From: Jacaranda mimosifolia
Lineage: Eukaryota > Streptophyta > Magnoliopsida > Lamiales > Bignoniaceae
Reading direction: 5' to 3'
DNA length: 64,000 nucleotides
NCBI GenBank assembly: GCA_018894105.1
Contig: CM032124.1
Span: forward strand, 37,358,277 to 37,422,276
Part shown: in pieces, positions 53,521-64,000 of the stretch
How the letters are laid out: every line of letters starts with the position of its first letter
Numbering within the stretch: position 1 is the stretch's first letter
Made by a program: the position numbers and the translations under genes
The notes under the pieces: model-generated
The model's database searches: none
Told to the model about the DNA's origin: nothing
Seen by the model: only the letters and a program-made list of their open reading frames with translations

Positions 53521-53985
53521 TTGTTGGGCGGTTAGTCTTGAGTCAAAAGATGATGTGTAGACAATAAATCCAACATGTGGGTTGTAAAAATGATAGTTAC
53601 TACATAAATTGAAATTATGATGATTAAAAAAAATGAAGACATTTTGGTACATCACACGAAAACATATAAAAAAAGGATAGATATTTAAGTATTTTATTAA
53701 TAATATAGATATAGATATTCTTTATGCATCTAGAAGATGCAAAGCCGACAAAACAAGCACAAAGAAAGTTTCACTCTCCTCATGGAAAAGATAGAGAAAA
53801 AAGTACAAAAGCTTTGAATGTGCAAAATTGGGCTTACATAAAGACTTTTGAAGTAGTAGCAAATTCAGCCAAAGGAGGTGGATCTCTTTTCCCATATTCT
53901 TAAGCTGGAGGAACGGATTATCAAGGGCGCGAACACCACATCGAAGAGCTAAGGACTTGGCCCGAAAACAAGTTCAGAAAAGATC
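53521..53985. other. Intergenic DNA between units
   Basis: About 53850-53980 has balanced composition and an open minus-strand frame (residues such as CFRAKSLALRCGVRALDNPF) that I cannot assign; possibly a transposon or gene relic. Confidence 0.35.
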
Positions 53986-53989
53986 GATA

Positions 53990-54698
53990 AATAAAAAAGG
54001 ATGACAGGGGGCAGCTGATAAGTGCTTGTAGGTTAATAGCTACATGAATCGAGCAAGACTTTCTCTCTTAGATTGTATATATACCAAATAAAAAGAGATT
54101 TTGTGTCATCTATTTAAGCACTTACTTAAAAATAGATTTAAAATAAAGTGGTCATACATAATTTAATAATTTATAATTTTACAAAGTGCATATACCAATA
54201 AATGGCATGTCATAAGGTGTCAAATTAAATAGCTAGTTTAAGTATGGCTGATTAAAATTTCCTAAATAGAGTTCAAACTAGAATAATTTGGTCCTTTCGG
54301 ATTTAGAATATGATGAGGGAAAGTAATTAAAAAGAAAAAGTAAAAGGAATTAGAAATAGTTTTCATCTATCTTTCATAACAAAATAAATATCATTCTGAA
54401 AATGTAATAAAATATCATGAGAAGGAAAAAATACAAAAAGATATGACATTCCAAGTGACTTTAATAATTAAAGTTTGTGGGAAAGCACTAAGTAACTTTA
54501 ATAATTGAAGTAACTTTAATTAAACTTTAATAACTAAAGTAACTTTAATAATTAAAGTTCGTTGGATGACTATTTATGATGACTATTTATTCACCCATTT
54601 TTACTTTTCAAAATTTAAAATATATGATAAATTTAAGGAGTTTATACAATTTTTTTGTTAAACAAGTAAACAAGCATCCTTTTGTTTTTTTTTTAAAA

Positions 54699-54739
<41 letters not shown>

Positions 54740-56845
54740 CATAATATAACAAATAAGCATATCGTAATTTATTTATAAACTTTTAAGAAATTGTTTTAAC
54801 TTTGATTGTGTTAATTATAATTTTTCATTGCTGATATTTTATAAGCTCTATAATTTTATTTTGTTTATATATTTAAAATTTTTTAGGTCAACTTGTATTC
54901 ATTTCATTATTAAATTTAAACTACCCAACACTCGTATTTTTGGATAAAAAAAATTAGCGTAGCTTTTGATCAAACTTTAATCTAATTATAGAGTTTAAAG
55001 CGAAAGGCAATTTATTTTTCCTCGTGTGATACAATTTAATGCATATAAATCCATCTATTGATTGCAGCCTTCCCTAACCACTTTCAGTGCCAAGTCACAT
55101 AAAATAAATAAAAAAAGAAGGAAAGAAATTTAACCATACTAAGATAAATTTGCTACTTGAAGCTCATGTATTCTAATAAGCAAGGCAAATATTAGTGGAA
55201 ATTATAAAAGTTCTTATTATTGCCCATGTATTGATGGATTGGTTATTACATAATTCCATCAAGAAATAATTAATTTTTGAAAATAAGTCATTTATTTTGG
55301 CTCTTATTGATGTGAGATAATTTTTTGGGTTACTAACCGACTCAAAGAAGTCATGAATTATTAAGATACCAAATGTAAAGGATGATTTGATTATATTTTA
55401 GAGGGCAGAATTTTAAATTTTAATAAAAACATATATATAATATAGTATTATGAGGATGTTGTTCCTACCGACTTCTTTGTTCCTTAGTACCTGGTTTAGA
55501 GTATCACGGCGAGCCATTTTGAGATTGGAATGCGATGGAGGAAGAAAAAGCACAGCAGTGACAACACAAATGTAATGACAGACGCTCACAACATATACAA
55601 CCAAGGTATATAGATCTTGTTGCGAGTACCTCTATAAGAAAAATTGAAACAAAAAAGAAAATATTAGCTATAACAAAACAAAAAAAATATCATAAAAAAA
55701 TCTAAGTAGACGAGAGATTATATATATTACCTTGGACAACTATGACTCGGGCAGAGTCGCCTGTTGGTAAATTTGGCAGTAAAAGCATTTTTATTGAAAA
55801 TCTTGGATGATCTACACCTTGAATTTTTCTATACTTGTATTAATTGGCAGCTTGCATTTCTTTATTACTACATTTCAAGTGGTTTTCCTCGAAAATTGTG
55901 TTTCTCTTGAGTCAACTTTTTGCTTCTATTTTTTATTTTTTTATAGTAATGTAAATATGAAAAATTTTAGCTTTTTATTTGCACTCTCGCATCTTTGAAT
56001 ACTGAAATAGAATTTAATTATCAAATTCATAATAAATAAATCGAGTGATCAGCATATTCTTAACAAAAACCTTCAAATACTAAAATCTATATTTATATGA
56101 GATGATAACATACAAAGATATTATCGGAGGATATCTATTGTGAAAGAATTTATTGTGCTAAAGTTTACCTAATCGAATCTAATTAGACTTTAAATGAATG
56201 TCCGAAGACGTCTCAAAATCCATCAATTTATCAGGACAGTGGGTCGGGTCCAATTAGTTAGCCCATTTCATCAGGAACTGGATCTTTAATTAGTGCTGTT
56301 AACCAGTCAATTTGTTTTATGACTATAGTATCAAATAATTTTAATTAATTTTTTAAAAATGGTCAAAAATAATTGAGAAAAAAATTAATGAACACTATGA
56401 TCTTCAACACACAATATGAGTGGGCTGATCTATGGATGTAGACTATAATTTCATGTCAAATTTTGACCCTTGAATATTTATTCAGAATTCAATTCTAAAT
56501 AAATGGGGATTATTTTATTTAATTACTGCATAATACACACACACATTTATTTATATACACATATAAGCACCTATGATTTGTCAGGGTTTGAACTCCTAAA
56601 CTGCATGAAAATTTCAAGTGTGGACTGAACATATATATATATATACACATCATATATATTTTCTCATATTACATACATAAAAATACTAATACAAAATTAC
56701 AATTTCATCCCATTAACCAAACAAAAAGATAATAATTTGACATTTATAATACAATTTATCCCACCAAGAAACAATCAAAACAATCTCTTGAATCACTTGA
56801 GCAACAAAAATATAAAGTACAACACAGAAGCCCAAAAACAATGCC
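53990..56845. repeat. Array unit B, 3' flank of NLR2
   Basis: Homologous to 44455-49839 with the unit A insertions removed; contains peptide copy B. A T/A run followed by (AT)n lies at 54688-54736. Provides the empty sites for the elements at 44688, 45796 and 47636-48690. Confidence 0.88.
55504..55788 (-). pseudogene. Small secreted Cys-rich peptide gene, copy B, signal peptide lost
   Basis: Exon 2 (55631-55504, 128 nt) is open and ends in the same SQNGSP tail as copy A, but cysteines are reduced to seven and the core reads GCICCERLSLHLCCHCC. Of exon 1 only the last 58 nt align (55788-55731, LLLPNLPTGDSARVIVVQ); the sequence coding for the hydrophobic signal peptide has been replaced by unrelated DNA. 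Splice sites persist. It lies about 1.06 kb downstream of NLR2. Probably dead, although a cytosolic product starting at the ATG at 55786-55788 is formally possible. Confidence 0.8.
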
Positions 56846-59713
56846 TTAATCCACCCAACTGCTACTCTTTTGCTCTTCTCGTCTTATAAATGACAATGCA
56901 GCCTTATAAGCGACGAGTGATAGACTTAAATTGTCAATTATTTTAACATGTGGAATATGAGAGATTTTATCCCATTCTTTTCCGTAATGCTTGCTGTAAC
57001 GCCTATGCAGCTTGTCATTGCCGATTACCACGAAGAACTGTAGAGACGTAGTCTGGCGAAGGATAGTGTGGGGCAAGGCTTCCAGCATATCACAATAAGT
57101 GATTGTCAATTCCTCCAAACATGGCATTATGGGAACCGAGTCTCGTGCTTCTTCTTCCCTAATGTCCTCCCACTCTTCCCATGAATTACAACTTTCGAAA
57201 TATAATTTCTTCAATCTAGGAAACCAGTCTACTCCTCTTGATGATGGCAGTATAAATGGTTGTGCCTTTGAGACACTTCCTTTATTTCCCAAAAATTCCA
57301 TGCCCAAGCATTTGAAACTACATTGACGTATTAGAAGCTTCTCGAGATTTGGCAGCTTTCCAAATGGAGGAAGCCCGGAACAGATTCCACAACCATCAAA
57401 TTCAACTACTTTTAGGTTATCAAAGGACGTTGATGTTTCAATCCAACTGGATAACCATTTGGCACTGGTACAATGCGTGGCAAGAGTTTGTAGGTTAGGA
57501 GGTGGTTGCAAAGCTTCCACTGTATCGCATGTTAGTTCCTCATCCTGGAAGAATAATTCCAACTTCTGTATCTGATTCTTGCTCTTTAAATTTGCTTTCC
57601 GAACTCGTTCCAAGCTATCTGATGCAGTGTCGTTCAGCTCATGGAGAAAAATGCATAGGGATCCTTGAAGTTGGTTTAAGTTTTCCAGATATTCCAACTT
57701 ACTGGCTCTGAATTCGCTCAATGTCCAAAGACCAGTTAATTTCTCTAGTCCTCGAGGAAACTTATCTAGTTTACGTGCTCCACCATTGAGAATGTGTCTC
57801 AAGTTGACTAGCTTACCAATCCCCTCAGGAAGCCTGGAAAGTCGATAACAATTTTCAAGGCCCAAAGTTTGCAAGTTATGCAAATCACTCAAGGTTTCAG
57901 GGAGTTCCTGCATAGGATTATCACTCAGGTCGAGATACCTCAAGTGAATTAGTTCTCCTACCTCTTGTGGAAGCTCTTGCAGATTACATTCAATGATACT
58001 CAACACTCTGACACATTTTAGATTACCAAGGAGATTTAGAGGTAACTCTTCTTGAGAGATATATCTTGCACAAAAAGTGCGTATTTTTTGGAGAGAATTC
58101 AAGGGCATCATCTTATAGTGAGCTCTTCTAGAAGGTAAACTTTTACCTTTGTCCAAACTACCATCTATGATAAAGCTATATTCACTCCCTGACAGATAAT
58201 TAGCAAAATCATGCATTATATCATGCATCTTATATGGGATTATATCTCCCTCGTGTTCATCATTGTCCAACTTTTGGAAGAAAGATCTCATTGCTAACTC
58301 GCGAAAGCACTTCAATCCCTTTAATTTCATTTCATCTACACTGCCACTCAAACTTAAGTATCCATATGCCATCCAAATCCTAATTAGCTGATCAAAGTAT
58401 ATCAAGTATCCTTTTGGGCAGACAACACTACTCAAGAAGCAGCGTTTAAGGAGTGGAGACAAATCAATATAGCTCAACTTCAAAAGGCGGAAAAGCTCAC
58501 TTACCTCATCCTCGTACTTCCACAATGGACTCTCTAGGACATCTTTCCATTCCTGTTCAGTAAATCTCAAGGCTAGCATGCTTCCCACAGTCCTTGCAGC
58601 AAGAGGCAACCCATTGCACTTCTTTGCTATCTCAGAACCAATGTCTCTCAGTTTTTCACAGTCCTCCCTTCTTCTTCCACCTAACGCTATGCCATTCAGT
58701 ATTATCCCACAGTCTGCGTCAGACAATAGGCCTAACGGTTGCCACTGAACAGTGCCCATCATTCTTCCAACCATTTCACTCCTAGTCGTCACTAGAATTC
58801 TACTTCCCGGTGCACCATGGAGACAATTCTTCAAGTTTTGCCACTTGGTGCGATCCTCTGTCCACACATCATCTAGGACAAGAAGGAATCTTTTATTTTT
58901 AACAGCATCTTTAAGATGCTGACCTAATGTCTCCAATTTATGGGTATCAACTGAACTCTTCCCAAAAGCTTCAAGAATTGCTCTAGCAACCGCTGAAGCA
59001 TCAAAAGGATCAGAGACACTGACCCATGCTTTTAGCTTAAAATGGCCATCCACTTCGGGATGATTGTAAACTAATTGGGCAAGAGTTGTCTTCCCCACTC
59101 CACCTATCCCCACAATGGAGACAATTTGGGTGCCATTATTATAATTATCATCATTTTGTTCCCCCTCTGGCACCAACTTTCTCACAAGGCTATCCTTATC
59201 AAAATTTCTACCATATACATGTAATTCATCAACAATAGAAATAGACTCCTCTTGCTTGAACTCTTGACCAAGATTGCTCTCGCCTGACATGAAACTATAC
59301 TTACCTTTCTCCTCCAAGATCTTATCTAGTCTTACACTTAGATTTTTCATCTTTTTGGTGATCTCACGCCGGCCCACCACGTGCTTGATGCAAGAACAAA
59401 GAGAAATGACAAAGGAACGTACCTTCTCCCAAGGATTAGAAGAATCCTCAGACCCTTCTACCTTCAGTTGTAGATTCGCCGTTTCCCATTCATCCAACAC
59501 ATCATCCATTTCATACGTCACATCTTCGAGCTCCTTGAGCCAATCCTTGATGCTTGCATCCGTGACTCCTTTCCTCTCCGCATCCTGCAGCCCCACTTGA
59601 ATCTTCTTCAGCTTAGAGGAGAGAGTTTCAGCCTCTTGCTTAGAGTTGATCACCAGATTCACCTCCTCCCCGATGTACGGAGCTAACCTCTCCAGTAAGG
59701 CAAAAACAGACAT
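56846..59713 (-). CDS. CC-NB-LRR immune receptor, RGA-like, 955 aa (NLR2)
   Basis: Tandem paralog of NLR1, intronless, roughly 90% alike by eye. Rx-type coiled coil 1-140, P-loop GIGGVGKTT near 203-211, kinase-2 LLVLDDVW, RNBS-B GSRILVTTR, GLPLAAR, RNBS-D CFLSSVVCPKG, MHDIMHD (MHD near 501), LRRs to the end. Compared with NLR1 it has T to I in the P-loop (still functional by consensus), ILPSSRGVD inserted before WFPRLKK, and a different C-terminal tail ending SSSWVD. Differences concentrate in the LRRs after about residue 690. The block encoding QELPQEVGELIHLRYLDLSD to PEGIGKL is almost identical between the paralogs even at DNA level. Same strand as NLR1 and the peptide genes. Confidence 0.96.
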   Translation of the reverse strand: MSVFALLERLAPYIGEEVNLVINSKQEAETLSSKLKKIQVGLQDAERKGVTDASIKDWLKELEDVTYEMDDVLDEWETANLQLKVEGSEDSSNPWEKVRSFVISLCSCIKHVVGRREITKKMKNLSVRLDKILEEKGKYSFMSGESNLGQEFKQEESISIVDELHVYGRNFDKDSLVRKLVPEGEQNDDNYNNGTQIVSIVGIGGVGKTTLAQLVYNHPEVDGHFKLKAWVSVSDPFDASAVARAILEAFGKSSVDTHKLETLGQHLKDAVKNKRFLLVLDDVWTEDRTKWQNLKNCLHGAPGSRILVTTRSEMVGRMMGTVQWQPLGLLSDADCGIILNGIALGGRRREDCEKLRDIGSEIAKKCNGLPLAARTVGSMLALRFTEQEWKDVLESPLWKYEDEVSELFRLLKLSYIDLSPLLKRCFLSSVVCPKGYLIYFDQLIRIWMAYGYLSLSGSVDEMKLKGLKCFRELAMRSFFQKLDNDEHEGDIIPYKMHDIMHDFANYLSGSEYSFIIDGSLDKGKSLPSRRAHYKMMPLNSLQKIRTFCARYISQEELPLNLLGNLKCVRVLSIIECNLQELPQEVGELIHLRYLDLSDNPMQELPETLSDLHNLQTLGLENCYRLSRLPEGIGKLVNLRHILNGGARKLDKFPRGLEKLTGLWTLSEFRASKLEYLENLNQLQGSLCIFLHELNDTASDSLERVRKANLKSKNQIQKLELFFQDEELTCDTVEALQPPPNLQTLATHCTSAKWLSSWIETSTSFDNLKVVEFDGCGICSGLPPFGKLPNLEKLLIRQCSFKCLGMEFLGNKGSVSKAQPFILPSSRGVDWFPRLKKLYFESCNSWEEWEDIREEEARDSVPIMPCLEELTITYCDMLEALPHTILRQTTSLQFFVVIGNDKLHRRYSKHYGKEWDKISHIPHVKIIDNLSLSLVAYKAALSFIRREEQKSSSWVD

Positions 59714-59994
59714 TTTTGTATGTAATTCTGAGTGGATCTAGACTAGAGCAAGAAGTGAGTTGATCTTGCAAGATTGAGTATGCAACCTTTGTTCAAGGAT
59801 ATCCGGTTCATATAAGTTAATAGGAGTAGATTCCGCGGCCCTGATATTAAAATGCACCAGCATTATTGATCATATTTGATATTATTATACAATTTTGTAC
59901 TTAAGCCATTAGCTACAGCTGGCAGCCTCCATGATTGAAAAAGATATGACATTCAAAGGAACTTTAATAATTAAAGTTTGTCGGAACTTTCCTT

Positions 59995-60442
59995 GAGGAA
60001 TGTTTGGTTATTTCTCAAAATAAAATTATTTTGGGTTACCATATCTTTATTTTTCAAAAAGATATTAAAAAAATTAAAATATTCTCTATTATCCTTCATT
60101 ATCTCCAAATTTTCTAAATTTTTAATAGATTACATATTATATATATAAATCATTTTTTTTTATTATTTTACTAATGAAAAAATAATTTACTTCCATTTTC
60201 ATCTCAAATACCCAAAAAAAAAAATTGATTTAATTGTTATAATAAAAAAATATATATTTTCCAAAATATAAACAAACATATCAAAAATTTTCAAAATCAA
60301 TTTTTAACCATTCCTCAAAATATAACCAAAAATCAATTACATTTCCCAACATAATTTTCACATTCTCAAATAATTCATTCTCTCAAAATACATAATAAAT
60401 ATATAATAAAATCATATTAAAAAAAACATAATCAAACATTCC
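59995..60442. mobile_element. MITE, 448 bp
   Basis: Ends GAGGAATGTTTGGTTAT and ATAATCAAACATTCC are inverted repeats. Unit A retains the empty site CTTTCCTTCATG near 45080. Flanks suggest a 3-bp duplication CTT (59992-59994, 60443-60445). Confidence 0.82.
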
Positions 60443-60466
60443 CTTCATGTTTCCATTTGAAATTAA

Positions 60467-60836
60467 GAGGGTGTTTGGCTAAACTTATTTAAAACATCTT
60501 ATAAGATATTTTTGGAGCTTATAAGATGTTAGATCTTATTTTTAAAATAAGTTGTTAAAATATTTGGATAAAATAAGATTTCGAAGCTTATAAAATGTTA
60601 ATAATGATAATTTTGTAATTAAAATAATTAAAAATGAATAAGCTTGTTAAGATCTTAAAAATAAGTTAGGGTTCCTTATTTTTTTAAAAAGAGTTTATAA
60701 GCTCTTTACATTTTATTTTAGGATTTTATAAGCTTTTTTTAAAAAAAATTACCAAATACTTTTTATCAACTTAAAAACTTTTAAATATCTTATAAGATAT
60801 TTTAAGGAGCTTATAAGCTCCCCCAAAAACACCCTC
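60467..60836. mobile_element. PIF/Harbinger-like MITE, 370 bp
   Basis: Ends GAGGGTGTTTGGCTAAACTT and CCCAAAAACACCCTC, flanked by TAA at 60464-60466 and 60837-60839. Same family as 3125-3509 and 30380-30727. Splits a stretch continuous in unit A. Confidence 0.88.
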
Positions 60837-60951
60837 TAATTTGGACATGCAATGTGGCATGTGCACATTGTGTCCTTGTCGAGCCATGGATGACTAGGTA
60901 GAGGCGAATTAATTTAAATGAAGGGTTTGTTGATCCATTATCGGGTATTGA

Positions 60952-62419
60952 CAGGGGCAAATTGATCCTAAATCCATGATTTCAATCTAATTCATTTTGG
61001 GTTAGATTGGATTGGGTTGGGTTAAAAACAATTTGATTAGGTTTGGGATATGTTGGATTTTAGTGAGTTGAATATGGGTTGGGTTTTAATAGGTTGAAAT
61101 GAATTTTAATTGTGAATGGGTTTAAAATAGGTTTAATGTGGTTTTTAAATAATGCAATTCAATTTTAGCCCCCAAATTATCCCTTCATTCTCTCATTCTC
61201 CCAAGACATACCCCACCTTATTTTTATTTCTATAACACTTTAAAAATGAAAAAATAATGAATTGAAAATTAGATACATTATATATTATTGATAAATCATT
61301 TATCATTTCTACAGTTCATTTAATTTTAAAATAATAATTTACTAATTTAATTCGAATGAATTAATCAAGTAACTTTTACTTGAGATCATGATCTAAAAAT
61401 TGATGATATCATTATTTGATTTATAAACTCCTATGTTTTATAAAAAAAATTTAGCCAGTTAATTTTATAGCCCTCATATTTTTTTCAACTTTACAATATG
61501 AAAATAAATAACAAATTATTATTTTTTCTTTTTACAATTTTTACGAACTACCAAAATATTAATACTTAAACACAACAAATTTATGGTGTAGTGGTAGCAT
61601 GTGAGAGGATAGATTGCGGTCGTCCATTTCATTTCCTTTGCCTCCACATGAAGAAAGGGTCCCGACTTTATTTTCATTGTCAATTATAATATTTTCAAAA
61701 ATTAAAATATTAATTATATTTTAATATTTTTTGAGTATCTTATTTAAAAATAATAATTTAGCTAGATATAAAAATTTAAATTTAAATTATTTATATTTCT
61801 TATAGTTAAAAAGACAATTTTCAAGATATATGCATATTTTAATTATTTTGCAATGATAGTAATACTTTTATGTCGAATCGAATTTGAATTTGATCATTGT
61901 GATAAATAATAATGGACTAGATTGAAAAAAATTAAAAATAAAATAAATAGTATTTTTTCAAATATTGACTAAATATAAAAAGTGAAAAACAAAAAACAAA
62001 TACAACTAGTATAACAAATATTTTGCACTAAAAATTTAAAATATTTTAAATAGCTATGTTTTATTTCATTAAGCAAGATTGTTATTTTGTATTAAAAGAA
62101 AAAAATATAAATATTATAAAATAATAAGTAAACTATACATTTACATAATTTGATTTGATTTTACGTGATTAACAAGGATTTGATAATAATTAATTTATAT
62201 ATGTCAAATAAAGATAAAAAGATAATTGTTTAATAAAATAATATATTTAGCAAAAAATTACTTTTTTTTTTTTTTTTTTTTTGTATTGAACTCACCCAAA
62301 TCTGATCCAATCTTTTTTCAACCCATAAATATAAATCTATTTTGAGGTCAACCCATTTTGAACCCGACCCATAAAGACCCAATCCAAAACCAAACCAATC
62401 CACTTATTTGCCATTACTA
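60952..62419. mobile_element. hAT-like non-autonomous element, 1468 bp
   Basis: An exact 8-bp duplication GGTATTGA flanks it at 60944-60951 and 62420-62427; unit A keeps the empty site GGGTATCGATTTATGATGAC near 45199. Ends CAGGGGCAAATTGATCC and CCACTTATTTGCCATTACTA share only a short inverted core (GGCAAAT/ATTTGCC). Contains GGGTTGGGTT-type repeats near both ends and a tRNA-like A-box at about 61583-61600. No transposase frame. Confidence 0.85.
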
Positions 62420-63336
62420 GGTATTGATTTATGATGACTAATTATTTACTCATTTTTACTTATCAAAATTTAATATATATGATAAAATTGAGGAATTTAT
62501 ATAATTCTTTGTTAGATAAGTAAACAGGCATCCTTTTATTTTTTTTAACAAAAAAATATACAATAATAATATAGTAGTCAATAGACAAGCATATTGTAAT
62601 TTATTTCTAAAATTTTGAGAAATTAATTTAATTCTGATTATATTAATTATAAATTTTTTGATATTTTATAAGTTCTATAATTTAATTTTATTTAAATATT
62701 TAACAAATTTAGGTCAATTTGTACCAGATTCATTATTAAATTTAAACTACCCAACACTAGTATGTTTGGATAAAAAAATAGTGTAGCTTTTGGTCAAACT
62801 GTAATTTAATTATAGAGTTTAAAGCAAAAGGCGCATCATTTTTCTTTGTGTAACACAATTTATTGCACATAAACCATCTTTTGATTGTAGCCTTCCCTAA
62901 CCACCACGGGTGCCAACTCACAAAGAAAATAAAAATAAGAAAGTCACAAAAAAAAAAAAAAGAAGGGAAGAAATTAAACCATACCTAGATGAAATTGCTA
63001 TTTCAAGCTCATGTATTCCAATAAGAAAGGCAAGTATAAGTGGAAATAAAACTTCTTATTATTGCCCACTTGACTATTACATAATTCCATCAAGAAATAA
63101 TCAATTTACGGAAACAAATCATTTATTTTGACTGTTTATTAAAGGTGAGACAACTATTCAAGTTAAAAAAATGCATTATAAATTTTTAAGATTCTGAATA
63201 TGAAGAGTAACTTTATTATACATAGAGGATAAAAATTTAAACTTTATAAAGATATGCGTATGATATAGTATTATGTAATGCAACGAGAGCAATTGTCCCT
63301 ACTAGCCTCTTGTTTCTCCATCCCTTATTTAGAATA

Positions 63337-63666
63337 TCACGGCAAGTCATTATGAGATTGGAATGCGATGGGAGAAGGACAAGCACACCAACAACAACAC
63401 GAACTTGGTGGTGAAGGCTCACAATATATACAAGCAGGGCATATGGGTCTTGTTGCAAGAATCTCTATAAAAAATAAAATAAATATTAATCATAGTGAAA
63501 ATAAGAAACAATTACACATGAAAGTTTCTAAATTGATGAAAAGATTGTGCATATTACCTTGAACAATGGTCACTCGAGCAGAGTCACCGTTTGGTAAAAT
63601 AGGGAATAAGATGAACGCAAAAAGGACTAGCGTAACCATAACGGGCCTCAAGGTGTTGCCAGCCAT
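63337..63666 (-). CDS. Small secreted cysteine-rich peptide, 78 aa (copy C, intact)
   Basis: Two exons, 63666-63558 and 63464-63337 (237 nt), with GT-AG borders and the junction in codon 37. The start is the ATG of MAGNTLRPVM; residues 8-29 (VMVTLVLFAFILFPILPNGD) are a clear signal peptide. The mature part is about 50 residues with eight cysteines in two clusters: ICPACIYCEP, then SCCCWCAC after a Ser/Pro linker, and a polar tail SHNDLP. I do not recognise a named family; the CC-rich, Pro-linked layout is unlike defensins, LTPs, RALFs or snakins. Exon lengths are identical in all three copies, which argues for a real gene. In units A and B the peptide gene lies downstream of an NLR on the same strand; the matching NLR of this unit would lie beyond the right edge. 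Function unknown: a secreted antimicrobial or signalling peptide is only a guess. Confidence 0.8.
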
Positions 63667-63719
63667 AGCAGTTAGCAAATTAGAAGATGAGCGAATTTAC
63701 ATGCATATATAAGTGTATG

Positions 63720-64000
63720 TTGTCTATAGAAGAAAGCGTGTTTTAGTGATTGCGCATAATCGATGTACATGAAGCTTTGTTCGAATGTTGGAAGTCTTGG
63801 ATCATCTAGACTTAGAGCCTATTTGGTTTTATTTTCAAACCCCCTTTCCATCAATTTTACAATTTTAAAAATAGAAATCATCACTTTTAAAAAAATTTCA
63901 TCCAATATAATTTTAATTTTCGTTTTCAAAATACATTATTCAATAATCTATATATCTTTTCCTAATAACATATATATCTTCTCTTTTTATTTCATTATTT
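63720..64000. repeat. Start of another MITE-like repeat, cut by the window end
   Basis: After sequence shared with 47515-47590 (upstream of peptide copy A), a repeat starting near 63826 (CTATTTGGTTTTATTTTCAAA) of the 47636/32795 family begins and runs off the window. Confidence 0.6.

Larger units (their letters stand above)
59714..63336. repeat. NLR2 upstream region and array unit C
   Basis: From about 59940 the sequence matches the flanks of units A and B, but is expanded by three insertions (59995-60442, 60467-60836, 60952-62419). Between them, fragments such as TTCATGTTTCCATTTGAAAT (60444) and TTTGGACATGCAATG (60840) are the split remains of one continuous unit A stretch at about 45087-45120. 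No gene in this interval. Confidence 0.85.

Noticed and set aside
61583..61640. tRNA-like A-box TGGTGTAGTGGTAGCAT
   Set aside because: No matching B-box or cloverleaf could be formed, and it lies inside a transposon; at most a SINE trace.

Overview
The window is nuclear DNA of a flowering plant, almost certainly a eudicot. Genes are intron-split with GT-AG junctions, intergenic DNA is very AT-rich and full of small non-autonomous DNA transposons, there is a plastid DNA insert, and the proteins are plant-specific families (PPR, CC-NB-LRR, CHUP1-like, GDSL lipase, HAD class IIIB acid phosphatase). Several features hint at an asterid, but the species cannot be fixed from sequence alone.

Layout. 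1-2.9 kb: a tandem duplication, one copy of which carries a plastid insert joining psbA to ndhA. 2.9-15.1 kb: two minus-strand acid phosphatase paralogs. The left one is dead (7-base deletion plus an 815-bp hAT-like insertion); the right one is intact. A 2.26-kb inverted repeat and several MITEs lie between them. 16.7-19.1 kb: a mitochondrial PPR gene (ABO5-like). 19.5-19.9 kb: a phosphofructokinase pseudogene fragment. 20.1-29.5 kb: a 15-exon organellar RADA gene with a GC-AG intron and two abutting MITEs in one intron. 33.9-36.6 kb: a CHUP1/AR791-like coiled-coil gene. 37.6-40.3 kb: a four-RRM poly(A)-binding protein without the C-terminal MLLE domain. 41.0-42.4 kb: an APG-type GDSL esterase/lipase.

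44.5-64 kb is a young tandem array. A unit of about 8 kb occurs three times (the last is cut by the window end). It pairs an intronless CC-NB-LRR gene with a small two-exon gene for a secreted cysteine-rich peptide on the same strand. Two NLRs (951 and 955 aa) look intact. Of the three peptide genes only the rightmost (78 aa) is intact; the others have a premature stop or a lost signal peptide. The copies act as empty-site controls for each other, so several transposon insertions can be dated after the duplication and their target-site duplications read directly. This NLR plus cysteine-rich peptide cassette is the least explained structure in the window.

Exon boundaries below were read by eye from splice signals, frame and family conservation. 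For every multi-exon gene called intact, summed exon lengths are divisible by three. No database search was run.
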